Source: Pneumocystis sp. 'macacae'
Lineage: Eukaryota; Ascomycota; Pneumocystomycetes; Pneumocystales; Pneumocystaceae
Assembly (NCBI GenBank): GCA_018127085.1
Contig: CM030728.1
Location: 1 to 64,000 of the forward strand
Direction: 5' to 3'
Length of the DNA: 64,000 bases
Shown piece after piece: positions 8,402 through 19,839 of the stretch. The notes beneath the pieces were generated by a model that saw only the letters and a program-made list of their open reading frames with translations, was not told the DNA's origin and searched no databases. The translations under genes were made by a program, and so were the position numbers. Numbering within the stretch: the stretch's first letter is position 1; the number at the start of each line of letters is the position of its first letter.

Positions 8402-11362
8402 TTAAATCATAACTGAAATAACCATTCCCAACAACACTCCTCTCATTACACTCCACCCTGCCATCTTCAGCCCTCCACTTGGATGCACATCTCCCGCCTC
8501 ATCGCCTGTTGTACACTTTGTAGGCTTGCACCGCCTTGTCGATGTCAGTGTGACTGTAGACGTAAAAGTTGATGTGGATGTAGATGTACTCGTGTGTGTC
8601 GATGTCCGTGTAATCCATGTATCTGTCGTTTTAATTGATTTACACAGTTCTTCTATTGTCTTTCCTTCTGGCCCGACTGTCTCTGTTATCGTTGTTGTTA
8701 TGTTCGTCACTATCTTTGTTTCATGCTTCACATCTAATGGTTCCAATTTCAAACATATTCCATCTATTTTTTTGCATAGATCTTCTGATTTACACTCCTT
8801 TTTAAATTTACATTCATCCTTTAGATTATAACACTTCTCCTTCAATTCTAAATACAAGCTAAATGCTTGTGCTGTTAAATCAAATGCTCTCAACTCATTT
8901 TCTGTCACTTCAACTTTTGTGTCTCTTCTCATAAGTTTGAATTGTTTTGCGTCTTTTGTTCCACTCGCTGCTTTCTCATCTGTTGCTCTAACTCCTAATA
9001 AAACAAGGTTTGCTGTTTTTATCGCTTCTCCTGCTTTTATTTTAGCCCCTTCATACTTTGTTTTCTGTTCTTCAAGTTCTTTTTTCGCATCTTCTAATCT
9101 TTTCTGCAATCCTTCACATCTTCCTTGCACTCTTTCTACCAGTTTCTTGCATAGTTCATCCCTGTCTATAGCATTGTCCTTTTTTTTAGCGGCATCAGTA
9201 CTACTGCAAAAACCCTTGAGTGTTTCGTTTTTCGCTTTATCCCATTCTGTGCAGTATTTATTAAGATTCGTTTTACAGTTGTCTTTAGTGTCAAGATGCC
9301 CTTTAAATTCAGACATAAGCACATCTTCGCGATCTCTTTGTTCACGATATGGTTTGCATTTTTCCTTCAGTTTTTCGCATCCATCCTCTTTACCTGTACT
9401 CTTTAAATCCTTGCAACTCGACATATACTTGTTACAATATGGCTCCCAGAATTCACATGTATCTTCCATTTCATTTTCTTTACCTGCTTTTCCTATAATT
9501 CCTTTAACCTCTATGTGATTTTTCAGTGTCTTGCACTTAGATGTAACACTTCCTGCAACGTATCTGCAGGTGACATTAGGTGTGACACATGCAAGTGAAA
9601 ACCCCGTCCTCCACCTTCTACTCCAGGTATTGCATTGCCCTCTCAAATTTTCCACACATGAATCGAAATTATCCAAATCCCCCACTTTCTCTGCCAACAA
9701 CTTCTCCTCCAGCTGCTCTGCAACACTCAGCTGTGCACAATGATGCTTTAGAGTCCGGCAGGGCCACTCAATTTCCTCTGAATCCGGCCTCAAATCCTCA
9801 CACTTCTTCAACAACTCCCTGCAGTCCTCTTTCGTCGGGAGATCCCGCTTCATGTTCAGATGGTCATGCAATATAGTTGTCTTTACATGTAAATCCGTTA
9901 ACAGCACAATACTAGTTTCTATTGGCTGCATGCACAATGCAAACAGTTCCTTGCTTTCGTTTTTTAGATCCAGACATGCTTTTAATAATTTCTTATAAAA
10001 TTCTTCAGAAAATTCCCCAACTTGATTACCGAACCACCCTCGCAGCTTCTTCTGCAACGCTTCGTTTGCTAACGCATTACGCCCTCTTTTGTAGCATGCT
10101 GCCCTAACATTCTTGCATTGTTTCTCAAAAGATTGACCTTCATAATAAAAACACTCGGATTGTAATACTGTGCAATCATATTCATTAAAAACTTTTGGTA
10201 ATTCGCTCCATGCCATAATAATATTTTTAAATTGCTCACCGTTAAATTTTGCAGTTAAAGTTCTCTTTTTTCTATCAAATTCCTTTTTAAATTCTTTACA
10301 TTCATCCTCATATTTAGTACTATTGTCACATAATTCTTTTAGATTTCCTGCAAGATGCTTAAAAGTATTACATTTATTTTTAAATACTTTTTTGCATTGA
10401 TTTTCATCAAATGGAGTCTTTTCTGACAAAAACACTAACAAATCGGAAATATCTAGTTCTAACGGTTTTGAAATTACAACGCCATCTGCTGCTGCTTCCT
10501 CATAAAGCTGTCCCAATCCTATTTTTTCCGCCAGCGTAGGCTCTGGTCGTGTAGGATCAAAGTGTGAACCTGGTGGCACATAAACGATTTCTTTTTCTTT
10601 GCATTTTTCTTTTAATTCATTGCATTTTGACTCTTTATTTTCGCAATTCTCTCCGTAAAAGTGACACTTTTCAAGTAATGAGTGTCCATTTTTCTGTAAG
10701 TCGTTGTCGGGTTTTATTGCTTTTTCTACTTCTTCTTTCAAAGAATTACACTTATCCTGTGCAGTTTTTAGTAAGGATGTGCATGTTTTATCCGTATCTG
10801 TGCATTTCTTCAACAACTCGTCACTTTCATGACCCAATTTAAGACAAACATTCTTAATTTTCGCTTTACATAAACCTTCTTCCTTAAGATCCCCGTTAAG
10901 CGCCCTCATAAGAGCTTCATCTGCCACTTCCTCACGCTTCTTCTGGTAACAACCGATTCTTAACTCAATACATTTGTCTTTAAGTTCTGTTTCACATGCT
11001 GCTTCCAAAAACAAGCATTTTTGCTCATTTTCTTTACATTCTTTATCTGTTAGTGTTGAGCCCCCATTTTTGAGTATTTTTCCAAGTTCGTTTTTTAATG
11101 AAGTGCATTTTTCTTGAACATTCGTTTTCAATTTTGTGCATTTTTCATTTTGCTTTTTGTTTCCACATAAGTCTCCAAGCTTTCCATGTATCTCCTTTGG
11201 ATCTAATTTTGAATCTTCTAAATTTTTACAGTATCCTTCTAAACCATTTTTACATTTAGTATCATCGTTATAATCTTTTTTCACAATCAAAGCAAAAAGA
11301 TATTCTTCATCCTCATATACATTCTGTGCTACTTGCGCCCGCCTCTTGACCGCCCGCGCCAC
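8402..11362 (-). CDS. msg: Major surface glycoprotein, CRJE class (msg family I / MSG-A type), donor copy
   Basis: A 986-residue single-exon Msg protein, homologous along its whole length to the neighbouring copy at 5.1-8.1 kb: the same order of Cys modules, a CNKYMSSC module, the Ser/Thr run TSTSTSTSTFTST, RRCKPTKCTTGDEAGD, and a hydrophobic GPI-type end GVLLGMVISVMI. The frame starts at the CRJE (VARAVKRR). The first codon is GTG, and the frame stays open upstream for about 20 codons to a TAG with no ATG, so the locus has no start of its own. This is the expected state of a silent donor that receives its leader by recombination. Lys and Cys content is typical of the family, and no internal stop or frameshift is visible. 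Confidence 0.93.
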   Translation of the reverse strand: MARAVKRRAQVAQNVYEDEEYLFALIVKKDYNDDTKCKNGLEGYCKNLEDSKLDPKEIHGKLGDLCGNKKQNEKCTKLKTNVQEKCTSLKNELGKILKNGGSTLTDKECKENEQKCLFLEAACETELKDKCIELRIGCYQKKREEVADEALMRALNGDLKEEGLCKAKIKNVCLKLGHESDELLKKCTDTDKTCTSLLKTAQDKCNSLKEEVEKAIKPDNDLQKNGHSLLEKCHFYGENCENKESKCNELKEKCKEKEIVYVPPGSHFDPTRPEPTLAEKIGLGQLYEEAAADGVVISKPLELDISDLLVFLSEKTPFDENQCKKVFKNKCNTFKHLAGNLKELCDNSTKYEDECKEFKKEFDRKKRTLTAKFNGEQFKNIIMAWSELPKVFNEYDCTVLQSECFYYEGQSFEKQCKNVRAACYKRGRNALANEALQKKLRGWFGNQVGEFSEEFYKKLLKACLDLKNESKELFALCMQPIETSIVLLTDLHVKTTILHDHLNMKRDLPTKEDCRELLKKCEDLRPDSEEIEWPCRTLKHHCAQLSVAEQLEEKLLAEKVGDLDNFDSCVENLRGQCNTWSRRWRTGFSLACVTPNVTCRYVAGSVTSKCKTLKNHIEVKGIIGKAGKENEMEDTCEFWEPYCNKYMSSCKDLKSTGKEDGCEKLKEKCKPYREQRDREDVLMSEFKGHLDTKDNCKTNLNKYCTEWDKAKNETLKGFCSSTDAAKKKDNAIDRDELCKKLVERVQGRCEGLQKRLEDAKKELEEQKTKYEGAKIKAGEAIKTANLVLLGVRATDEKAASGTKDAKQFKLMRRDTKVEVTENELRAFDLTAQAFSLYLELKEKCYNLKDECKFKKECKSEDLCKKIDGICLKLEPLDVKHETKIVTNITTTITETVGPEGKTIEELCKSIKTTDTWITRTSTHTSTSTSTSTFTSTVTLTSTRRCKPTKCTTGDEAGDVHPSGGLKMAGWSVMRGVLLGMVISVMI
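11339..11362 (-). other. CRJE of msg copy 2, with partial duplication
   Basis: Twenty-four bases encoding VARAVKRR at the start of the second msg gene. Immediately upstream, GCACGGGCG precedes the GTG, so the frame reads ...SARAVARAVKRR: the first half of the element is duplicated in tandem (11363-11371). This may mark an earlier unequal recombination at the element. Confidence 0.8.
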
Positions 11363-12468
11363 CGCCCGTGCTGAACTCTTTAGAACACGTCGCGTGCTTG
11401 GCTTCTATTTCATGTGCAGTTCTATGCCGAGTTTATCAAGCGTACTTTTGCTTAGTCATTTCAACTGTTTTGTACGTCCTTTCTCAAGTATAAATATGGT
11501 TTAAAAGAATTCTGTTTGCAATAAAAGTATGCATTGAATCTTTGTTCTTAAAAGGCACCTGAAACAATCTGAGGTTCTTTTAGTACACGTGATACATTGC
11601 TGTAAATTCTGAAAACGAGTCAAAAATATGAATCAGTTTGTATTTATCAAGAAACAAGGTTCTTTCAAAATGCAGGCTTTCCGTAGTCTTTTAAAAGATT
11701 TGGATTTTAAGATATCTTAAAAAATAAAAATACGTAATAAAAATTACTTTAAGAAAATAAATATCAATTCTAGATAATATTTTTAAAACATCTGCTTTTT
11801 AAATTAAATAAATACATGATTATATTTCCCATATTCCAATACATGCTAATTTGTCCTGCAAATATTCCTTTGAACCCATTAAATTCCTTTTATGAAATGA
11901 TTAAATGATGCTAATAAATCTCATTCAATAATGCCAATAAATCCTATTTAACAATGCTAATAAATCCCATTTCAAAATGTTCCAGTATTATATCCTAAAA
12001 ATTTAAATACAAAACGTCCCATAAAATCAAATAAAATGCCTAATAGTTGTATTTCTCATGACATTTCATATTAACTATTTTTAAAGGGTATCCTCTTAAC
12101 TTCTGCCTTAATTGTCCGTTGCGTTTTCAAAAATGTCCTCAGGATAAATGTATATGAATGGATAGAAAACAGATTATAAAAAAAAAAAACACAAATACAA
12201 GTTAGTTCTATGAAGAATATAGATTAGTATGATTTAAAACTTATGGTAAATTACTGAAAAAAACCATTTCCTTGGTCTTTATTTTTTATTATCCTTTGTT
12301 TTATCCTTTTTGTTCAAGTATACATAAATATATATTCTTTTCTGGATTCCGTCCATTTCAAATAGACATGTCACCTCCTAAACCATGCTTATTCTAAACA
12401 TGGATACTTTTCTCTAAACCCTGCTCATTTCAAATACACATGCTTCTTTTCGGTTTTAGTCATTCATT
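11363..12468. other. Intergenic region between msg copies 2 and 3
   Basis: AT-rich sequence without a convincing gene. The right part (12355-12460) holds degenerate echoes of the CRJE-class 3' flank (CTAAACCATG, AAATACACATGC). A three-copy 23 bp repeat sits at 11908-11976. Confidence 0.6.
11908..11976. repeat. 23 bp tandem repeat, three copies
   Basis: Three head-to-tail copies of ATG(C)(T/C)AATAAATC(C/T)CATTTAAA-like sequence at 11908, 11931 and 11954, differing from each other at a few positions. Confidence 0.75.
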
Positions 12469-15400
12469 CTAAACCACGGCCAAAATAATCATTGCCAATA
12501 TTACTCCCTTGAAATTCCATCTAGTCACCCTCATTCCCTCACCCAGTTTTACATCCCCTGCTTTCCCTTCACATTTTGTCGGCTTGCATTGACTTGGTGT
12601 CACTGTTGATGTTACGACAGATGTGCGTGTGTATGTCGAGATGCTTGTAACCCATTTATCCGTTGTGCGAACCAAGACACATTGTCCTTCTACTATTACT
12701 GTCTTTTGCTTTCCATCTGACCTTGTTTCTGTAACAGTTGTTGTCTCTATAACAGTTCCATTAATTATTTCTTTCCCTGAGGACATGAGTTTTAGTGGTT
12801 CCAATTTATTGCACGCTTCCTCAATTTTCTCGCATGAATCTTTGTATTCAGAACAATCTTTTTTAAATCCACACTCCAATAATAGATCTTTGCACTCTGC
12901 TTTCACTTCTGTATATACCTCCAACGCTTCAATTGCTGCATCAAATGCCATAGCTTCTCTATCAGTGATATTTACATCTGCATCCTTCTGTTGTACATAT
13001 TCAGACTGATTCTTCTGAACTGTATCTTCTTTTAGACCTGTTTTTATGTTTGCATTTGCATTATAGAGTAGAGACAATGCTGCATTACTTATACCTGTTT
13101 TTTGTTTATTCAAAGTAAATTTTACATTTTCTAATGCGTTGTCTGCAATTTTATTCAATTCCTTAACAGCTTCTACACTCTTTTGTATTTCAGTTACCAT
13201 ACTCTCTAGTTTCGTAGACAATTCTGTACATCTTTCTTTCATTCGTTTTGCTAATTTTTTACATAGCTCGGTTTTAATTGTATCATTTTTAGCACCAGTA
13301 CTATCAATGCAAAAATTCTTGAATGTATCATTACCTATTTCAGCCCAATCTAAACAGTGTTTATCAAGAGCTGATTCACAATTATTTTCGTTAAGGCTTC
13401 CTTGCAATTTATACATAATTTCCTTTTCTTTATCCTGTGACTCGCGATATGATTTACAATTTTCTTTTAATTTTTTACACTTTCCATCTTTCCCATTATC
13501 TTCTACAAGTTTCTCACAATTCGACATATACTTGTCACAATAAGGCTCCCAGAGGTCACATTCTGGTCCTTTATCTGCACCTATGTCCTTTGTTTTTTCT
13601 AAAACTTTCATAAAATCTATGTTCTTTCCCAACGTAGTACATTTAAACTTAATATCTCTGGTGATCATCTGGCAAGTAGTGTTTAATTGTATACATGAAA
13701 GAACAAACCTCATTCTTTTTCTTTTGGACATGTTATTGCATATTTCTGATACTTTTTCTATGCATATGTCTAAATCACTCAATTTTTTTACTTGTCTTTC
13801 TAACAAAATCTCTTTTAATTCTTTTGCATTCCTCAAATGATTACATCGTTCTTTGACTGTAAGACACGGTAAATCGTTCATTTTTGAATCTTGTCCTAAT
13901 ATTTCGCATTTTTTTTCTAGTTCTTTACAATTCTCTTCACTCGGGAAATCCCTTTTCCGATCCAAACCCGTTCTAAATTCCTGAGTCTGTATTTCAATAT
14001 CATATGCAAGCATATGACAAGTGTTCCATGGTTGTAGGCAAAAATCCAATGATACAGAATTTTCGATGTCAATTATCTTACTACATATATTTAATAATCC
14101 ATTTATGCATGTTTTGAGAGCACTTTCTAGTGCTAAATTGTGTAGCTTTCCTTTTAATATGCTCTGAAATATTTGATAATCTCTTCTAAAAAGACGTGTC
14201 TTTAAACATGCTGATCTTGTATTAATGCATGCATTGATTATTTTAATACCAGTGTCACTACAAAGCTTTTCTAAATAAAAACATTTTGATTCCAAATCTG
14301 TACAAAGGTTTTCATCAAGCTCAGGAGATTGCTTAGTCCATTCTAATATTGCAGCATCTTCATTATCTTCGCTAGTGTTCGATAACAACAAGTTATACAA
14401 TTTTAATTTTAAATCCTTACATTTAGGCTTCAATTTTTCTTTTAAAGTAGTACATACTTCAGTTTTACTCATCTTTTTTTTAGTGTTATCATATAAATTC
14501 TCTAATTGAGGTAAAAAGCTACAAAACTCGTAACATTTTTCAAGATTAGTCTCACAATTATCCAAATTATTATCCGAAATTAATGCCAAAAGATCAATTG
14601 TATCCTTTATTCCTGGTTTTCCAATTTCATCTTCAAATATTTTTTTTATTATTATTCTTTCCACTAATGTAATCTCTTTTCCCATTAAACAAAATTCTAA
14701 AGTAAAAAATGCATGTTTTGTTTCCTTTTCACATTTTTTTTCTAATTCTTTACATAAATTTTCAAGAGTATTATTACAATCCGATTTATGAAAATAACAT
14801 TCTTCAAGTAATGAATTACATTGTTTTTTTGATATTTTAGAATTTTTTATAAAATCCTCAATATCAAACTTTAAATACATGCATTTATCTTCCATCAATT
14901 TCATAAGTCTACCGCATCTATCAGAAGTTATACAAAACTTCATTAGTTCATCGCTTTCTTCCATAAACATAAAGCATTTCTTATTAATTACTTGTTCACA
15001 GGCTTCTTTAATTTTAAGATCCCCAGAAAAGGCTTTTAAAAGAAACTCTATTTTCAAATTATCTCGTATCTTTTCTCTGCATAACGTTCTTAAATAATTG
15101 CATCCTTCTTTAAGTTCTTCCGGACATACTCCTTCCAAAAATATACATTCATCTTGGATCAAACAATTTGAGAGAGTTGCTGATGCTTTAACTAGGATAT
15201 GTTGCAAACTCTGTTTAAATATTTTACATCGTTCTATAATACTTTCTTTTAAATCATTACATTTTTCATCTAATTTATCTTCTTCACATGCAATTAGAAG
15301 TTCTGGGAAAACTTTTTTTAGTACTTGAGTCTTATTTCTTACATTTTCACAATATTCTTGTAATTTTATTTTACATTGACCATTTATTGCATTTTCTTTT

Positions 15401-15641
15401 AAAATTAAAGCAAAAGCCCCTTCTTCACTATAAAAAAATTAATTTTATACATTCTAAGATTACTCAAAAGTTTCTGTACTCTACATATAATGGTAAAATT
15501 TGTGATGAATTTAGTGAAATAGATCTCTTGTGAACATGTTCTAAAAAAATTAAATAAAAGAAAAAGAAAAAACAAGATACCAATATTTTTCGAGAAAGCA
15601 TGTGCTATACCAAGAAACCCAGCTAACACAAATGCTTTCAT
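12469..15641 (-). CDS. msg: Leader-bearing major surface glycoprotein (non-CRJE msg family), three exons
   Basis: Exon 1 (15641-15581) encodes a signal peptide MKAFVLAGFLGIAHAFSKNI, exon 2 (15540-15480) carries a KRS site that may be cut by a Kex2-type protease, and exon 3 (15427-12469) holds the Msg body. Introns of 40 and 52 bp have GT...AG ends and keep the frame, giving 1026 residues. The body has the same module order as the CRJE-class proteins, including a CDKYMSNC module, and ends with a short Thr/Ser stretch and a hydrophobic GPI-type tail (GVILAMIILAVV). There is no CRJE. Having its own leader means it could be transcribed on its own, as inferred for the non-family-I msg genes. It is visibly more AT-rich than the two copies to its left. 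The exact published subfamily cannot be assigned by eye. Confidence 0.88.
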
Positions 15642-17195
15642 TTATAATGACAATAAGTAATAGCTTTCATAAAAAATGCTTCATATTTGAGTGAAAACGT
15701 AGAAAGTGATTCTCGTTAAATATCGGATATACAATAAAATTACTTGCTATACAATAAAAATAAATATTATTTTTTTAGATTTAAACATTTCAACTTTTCA
15801 TTCAGTTCCTATTTTCAGGCATGTAAATTTTTATGAACTTTTTAAAATAGAATGAAAATTTTAAATGATATAATTTTATTACTAATAATTTAATATTTAT
15901 AACTTTTATTACTTTTTATTATTATTTCTTGTCTTTTAATATATTTATAGACACATATATATTATAATTTTTATTTAATTTAGCTTTACTAAATTTTATA
16001 AAATCTTTTAGAAATATAGATAAAATTTTCATTATTTATTTTTTATTCAAAATTATTTCATGTATTTAATATTTAATTATCCATGGTTCATTTTATTCAT
16101 TTTCTACATTTGGTTTTGAGTTAAAACCCAAGTTTAAAGCTGTCCAGATGATATTGTTTCGTATTTTAAATATATTGTTTATTTTTTTGCTTTTATAGAT
16201 TTCAAATTATAAAAATATTAATTTAAATACTAATAATTGTTGTTTTTGAATTTTATTGATTTCTTCATATGCTTTAGTTTTAATCTATATTTTTTATTTT
16301 TATAAATTATTTGATATTTTATATGTTAATCTTCCTAAAATCAACATTTTAGATATTTCCATAATAAAGTATTCTATTTTATGAACCATCATCTTACATA
16401 TCTTATATTTTTTTAGAATGATAACTATAGATATATCTACAAAGTTTTTCATAAAATTAAAATGCATTATAATATATATAAAATTAAAAACAAATCATAT
16501 AATGATTGATCTTTAAAATATGCTCTATTTTTTATGCCTGAATTTCTTTGTGGATAAAAGTGTGGAATAAACCTGAGGCAAATGTAAACGTGAAGAAATG
16601 GAAAATACAATATAAAAGATATCAATAAGAGAGTGATTATATGAAGAATATAAAGTAATTAAATAGAAAGGGTGTATATTTTTATAAGATATATTTTATA
16701 TTCATCCAGAAGAAACTATATTTTAAATTTTTATCAAGAAATGTTTTCATTGATTAGAACAAGAGACTAATTTCAAATGAATTTTGTTGTCTAGGATTCT
16801 TTGAATGCAATGATATTTAAAATCCTGTTGGTTTCTACGTCCAACAATAGTTTTTGACTTTAGAAAGTAGAGTATAAATTCTAGATTACATTTATGATAA
16901 AAAGAAACGAGTTTAATGACAAAAGTCCGTTATAATCAGCCTTGTTTTTAGTAATGAAGTCTTTATTTAGTTTCTTCACAAGATAATTATTTTGTTTTCA
17001 ATATTCATATTTTGATGCATTCTTGAAAAATTTGCCTTTTGAATTGTTAAAAAAATTAAAAAATAAATAATTCCTTTAGTAGTATTATTAAAATAATGCT
17101 CTGCTAAAAAGTAAAAAGTAAAACCAAATTGTATTCTATTTAAAGGACATAGCTCATCCTTCCAAGATAAAACCTGCTCAAGTTTAGAATCAAAT
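15642..17195. other. AT-rich intergenic region
   Basis: About 1.5 kb of AT-rich sequence with no frame, RNA gene or family similarity that I can support. The part next to 15641 presumably contains the promoter of the leader-bearing msg gene; no motif was recognised. Confidence 0.55.
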
Positions 17196-19203
17196 CAACT
17201 TAATAAGCGTAGGCTTTTTAGGTTTATAGCCATTAAGAGATGTTTCTCGTAATGTTGTGCAATTATGAGTAAGATTGCTAAAAATACCAGATAAACTATT
17301 ACATTCTGAAAAATAATATGCACATTCTGTTAAAGTACGATTCCCATCTGTATAGTTGAAGCTCCATACTAAATCTGTCTCCAGGAAAAATCACGAAGTA
17401 ATCTTGTAAATAGGTTTTTAATGGAAATGTGAGGAGTACTTAAGATAGGACGTAAGTACCATCTAAAAAGTATTTCATTGGTTGCCCCAAATTTAGTACA
17501 TGAATCTTAAATAGGTTTATCTACGCTAGACCAGCTGGTCGACTTATCTTCAAAATTAAAAACATTTAAATCAAGGGACGGTAATTCTTTAAGTTTTTTC
17601 CAAAAACTATTCAAGTTGGACCTTTTTGTACCCACTGTATAACATAAAGCCCTTAGATTAACACATATATCTTTAATACAGGAACAAAGACGTTTAAGAT
17701 AAAAGTATTCTTCTGTTAGCATTATACATTGAGGCTTTGTGATTTTGTTTGCTGTGCTATTCCATAGTATGGCCCAAACACCTTCTGAAGAGCTAAGACC
17801 TAATTCTTTGAACATTGCATTCAAATTAATAGACATTTTATTCACTTCAGTATCTATATTATCGTATTCATCAGTACATTTACTCTTACAATATGCATCA
17901 AAGTTAAAAAATATATGTTCATGAGAACGACAATCATATTCAACAATCATATTCAAGAACATTCTTACACCTCTCCTTTAAAGGAGAAGATGCCCTTAAA
18001 GAAGATGCATATATTAGAAGAGAAATAGGATATGGATCTTTGTGAGGACAAAGAATGCCATTTTCTCTTTTTCCAGAAAAATACCAGGTTAAATTAAAAT
18101 TTTCAAATACCGATTTACAGTCATCTACGTCTACTTTTTCCATAAACTGTAGATCTGGATCATTTTTTCAAAGCATTCTTTTACTATTGATTTGCAACCA
18201 TCTTTTATTACTTGATTAAAGCATTGTAATAAATAGTATTGGCAAGCGCCAAGGAATGAACAATTATTTCTCGGTACCTTTTGGTCATAACCTGTTATAT
18301 ATAGTTTTTCCTCTGAGAAGAATTCTCCAAGATATTTCTCTAAAAATTGACAAGATGACCTCCTGCCTTCAGCAAAATGCTGACATGTTTCCGTTATTGA
18401 AAAACAAAAGCCCACCATAGTAGGCCCCATAGAGGTTAAGCAATGACATTTGTCAAGATTGTCGACATAATCTGGATAATCACCTTGTTCATTATATATT
18501 AATTCGGTATTTATCATCTTCAATAATAGTTCATCTTCATAATCTCTATGATATCTTTTATAACAGAGTTCTTTAAATTTGCTGCATAAATCGGCAATAG
18601 TGTAATTACAAATTCTTTGAAAAACGCTACACAACGTTTCTAAATTTTCACAAGTTTCAACTTCTAGCCTCGCATGCTTTTGCCCCACAAATGCATCATC
18701 ACCTATATAAAAATAACATTCAAGTTGAATTTTTACACCATTACATTTTTTAAGTCATTTCTAATAGGGTTCCCCTCGGTAAATAGACCTTTGCAATATC
18801 TATTTCTTCTATTTGAATCACATAACCTCTCTAGTACATTAGTGAAATCCCTTTTCGGTAATTTTCTTAAGAGACTGGTACAAACTTTGTAGAAACGATT
18901 TACATCTTTCCTCAGTCGTAATAGACCTCTTTAGCACAAGACTGTAGATAGAAGTATTATCACCTAAAACAACTGACCACATAGATGAAGACTGAAAGTG
19001 TTCTGATAATAAATTAACTAACCCATGACCTACTGATAGACCATAATTTCTATTTTCTCTTGACCTGAGTAAATTTAAGCACCCTTTTGGTTTTAAAAGG
19101 TAAAAATTAAAAGCAGATAGAAAACAATACTACCATGAGTACAAATACTCTTCGAGAAAGCATATGGTATTGCGCTCAAAAGCGCAAAGATAAAGGCTTT
19201 CAT
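17196..19203 (-). pseudogene. Truncated, frameshifted leader-type msg pseudogene
   Basis: Exon 1 (19203-19134) encodes MKAFIFALLSAIPYAFSKSI, the same leader type as the msg gene at 12.5-15.6 kb, followed by a 50 bp GT...AG intron and in-frame sequence to about 18842. From there Msg-like modules (many Cys, EYFYLKRLCSC, AYYFSECNSL, sequons) continue in shifting frames. Breaks lie near 18842, around 18700, at an A6 run near 18170 and at a 13 bp tandem duplication (17931-17956). The last module ends with a stop near 17197. The C-terminal half, the Thr-rich region and the GPI signal are absent. If some breaks were assembly errors the gene would still be a short msg; the duplication is hard to explain that way. 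Confidence 0.8.
17931..17956. repeat. 13 bp tandem duplication that shifts the msg pseudogene frame
   Basis: CAATCATATTCAA occurs twice in direct succession. Read on the minus strand, one copy alone joins the upstream frame (NVLEYDC) to the downstream frame (RSHEHIFF) without a shift; two copies break it. Confidence 0.85.
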
Positions 19204-19839
19204 TTAAAAGAGGCAATAAGCCTTAGTCCTTTTCATGAAAACTTAGCACTAACACTATTTAACACTACCGGATTTGGTGTTACATTTTAGACTAAAGATA
19301 CAAATTATAGAATGGTAAATTATTATCTTTAACATTATTGGTTTCCTAATCGTTCGATTGCTTCTATAAAAATCATAATATGAAAAAATGCTGTCTTAAA
19401 TATCATTTAGAATGCATTTTATTCCAAATAACAGTACCATTTTTCTGTATTTTTCGTATTTTCAATAATTTCAATTCTTAAAATTGAATTTTTCTCATTT
19501 ATCATTTTAATAAATTAGGATTTATTTCATATAATTATTATAAATAATATATTTATAAAAAAATTAAAGAATAATTTTTACTGAGAAACCGATTTTTATG
19601 TTGTTCATCTTGTTTTATGTTGAATTTGACGCTAAAAGTAGTAGTAAAGACGAAATAACTGATTTTTTTGATACAAATAAGAGTGTCCGGCGCTATCAGT
19701 CAGTACTGTATGAGTAATTACATGACGATGGGAACCGTGAAATAAATGTAAACATAATTTGACTAATGGCTTATAAAAAGCGCAGGTGATAAGAGTGATA
19801 AAGAACACATGTAAAGATGCATTATAAATTGATGAAAAA
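19204..19839. other. Intergenic region upstream of the msg pseudogene
   Basis: AT-rich DNA with a less AT-rich island at about 19680-19810. No gene was recognised. It would contain the former promoter of the broken msg gene. Confidence 0.5.

Noticed and set aside
5326..10400. Plus-strand frames of 60-224 residues inside the two CRJE msg genes
   Set aside because: Antisense shadows of the long msg frames; rich in Ser and Phe as expected from the complement of Lys/Glu codons.
5091..11362. The two CRJE msg genes as expressed copies
   Set aside because: No UCS leader, signal peptide or intron upstream of either junction element. The second has no ATG at all, so silent donor status is more likely.
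12623..13840. Plus-strand frames of 85-134 residues opposite the third msg gene
   Set aside because: Antisense shadows; no family features.
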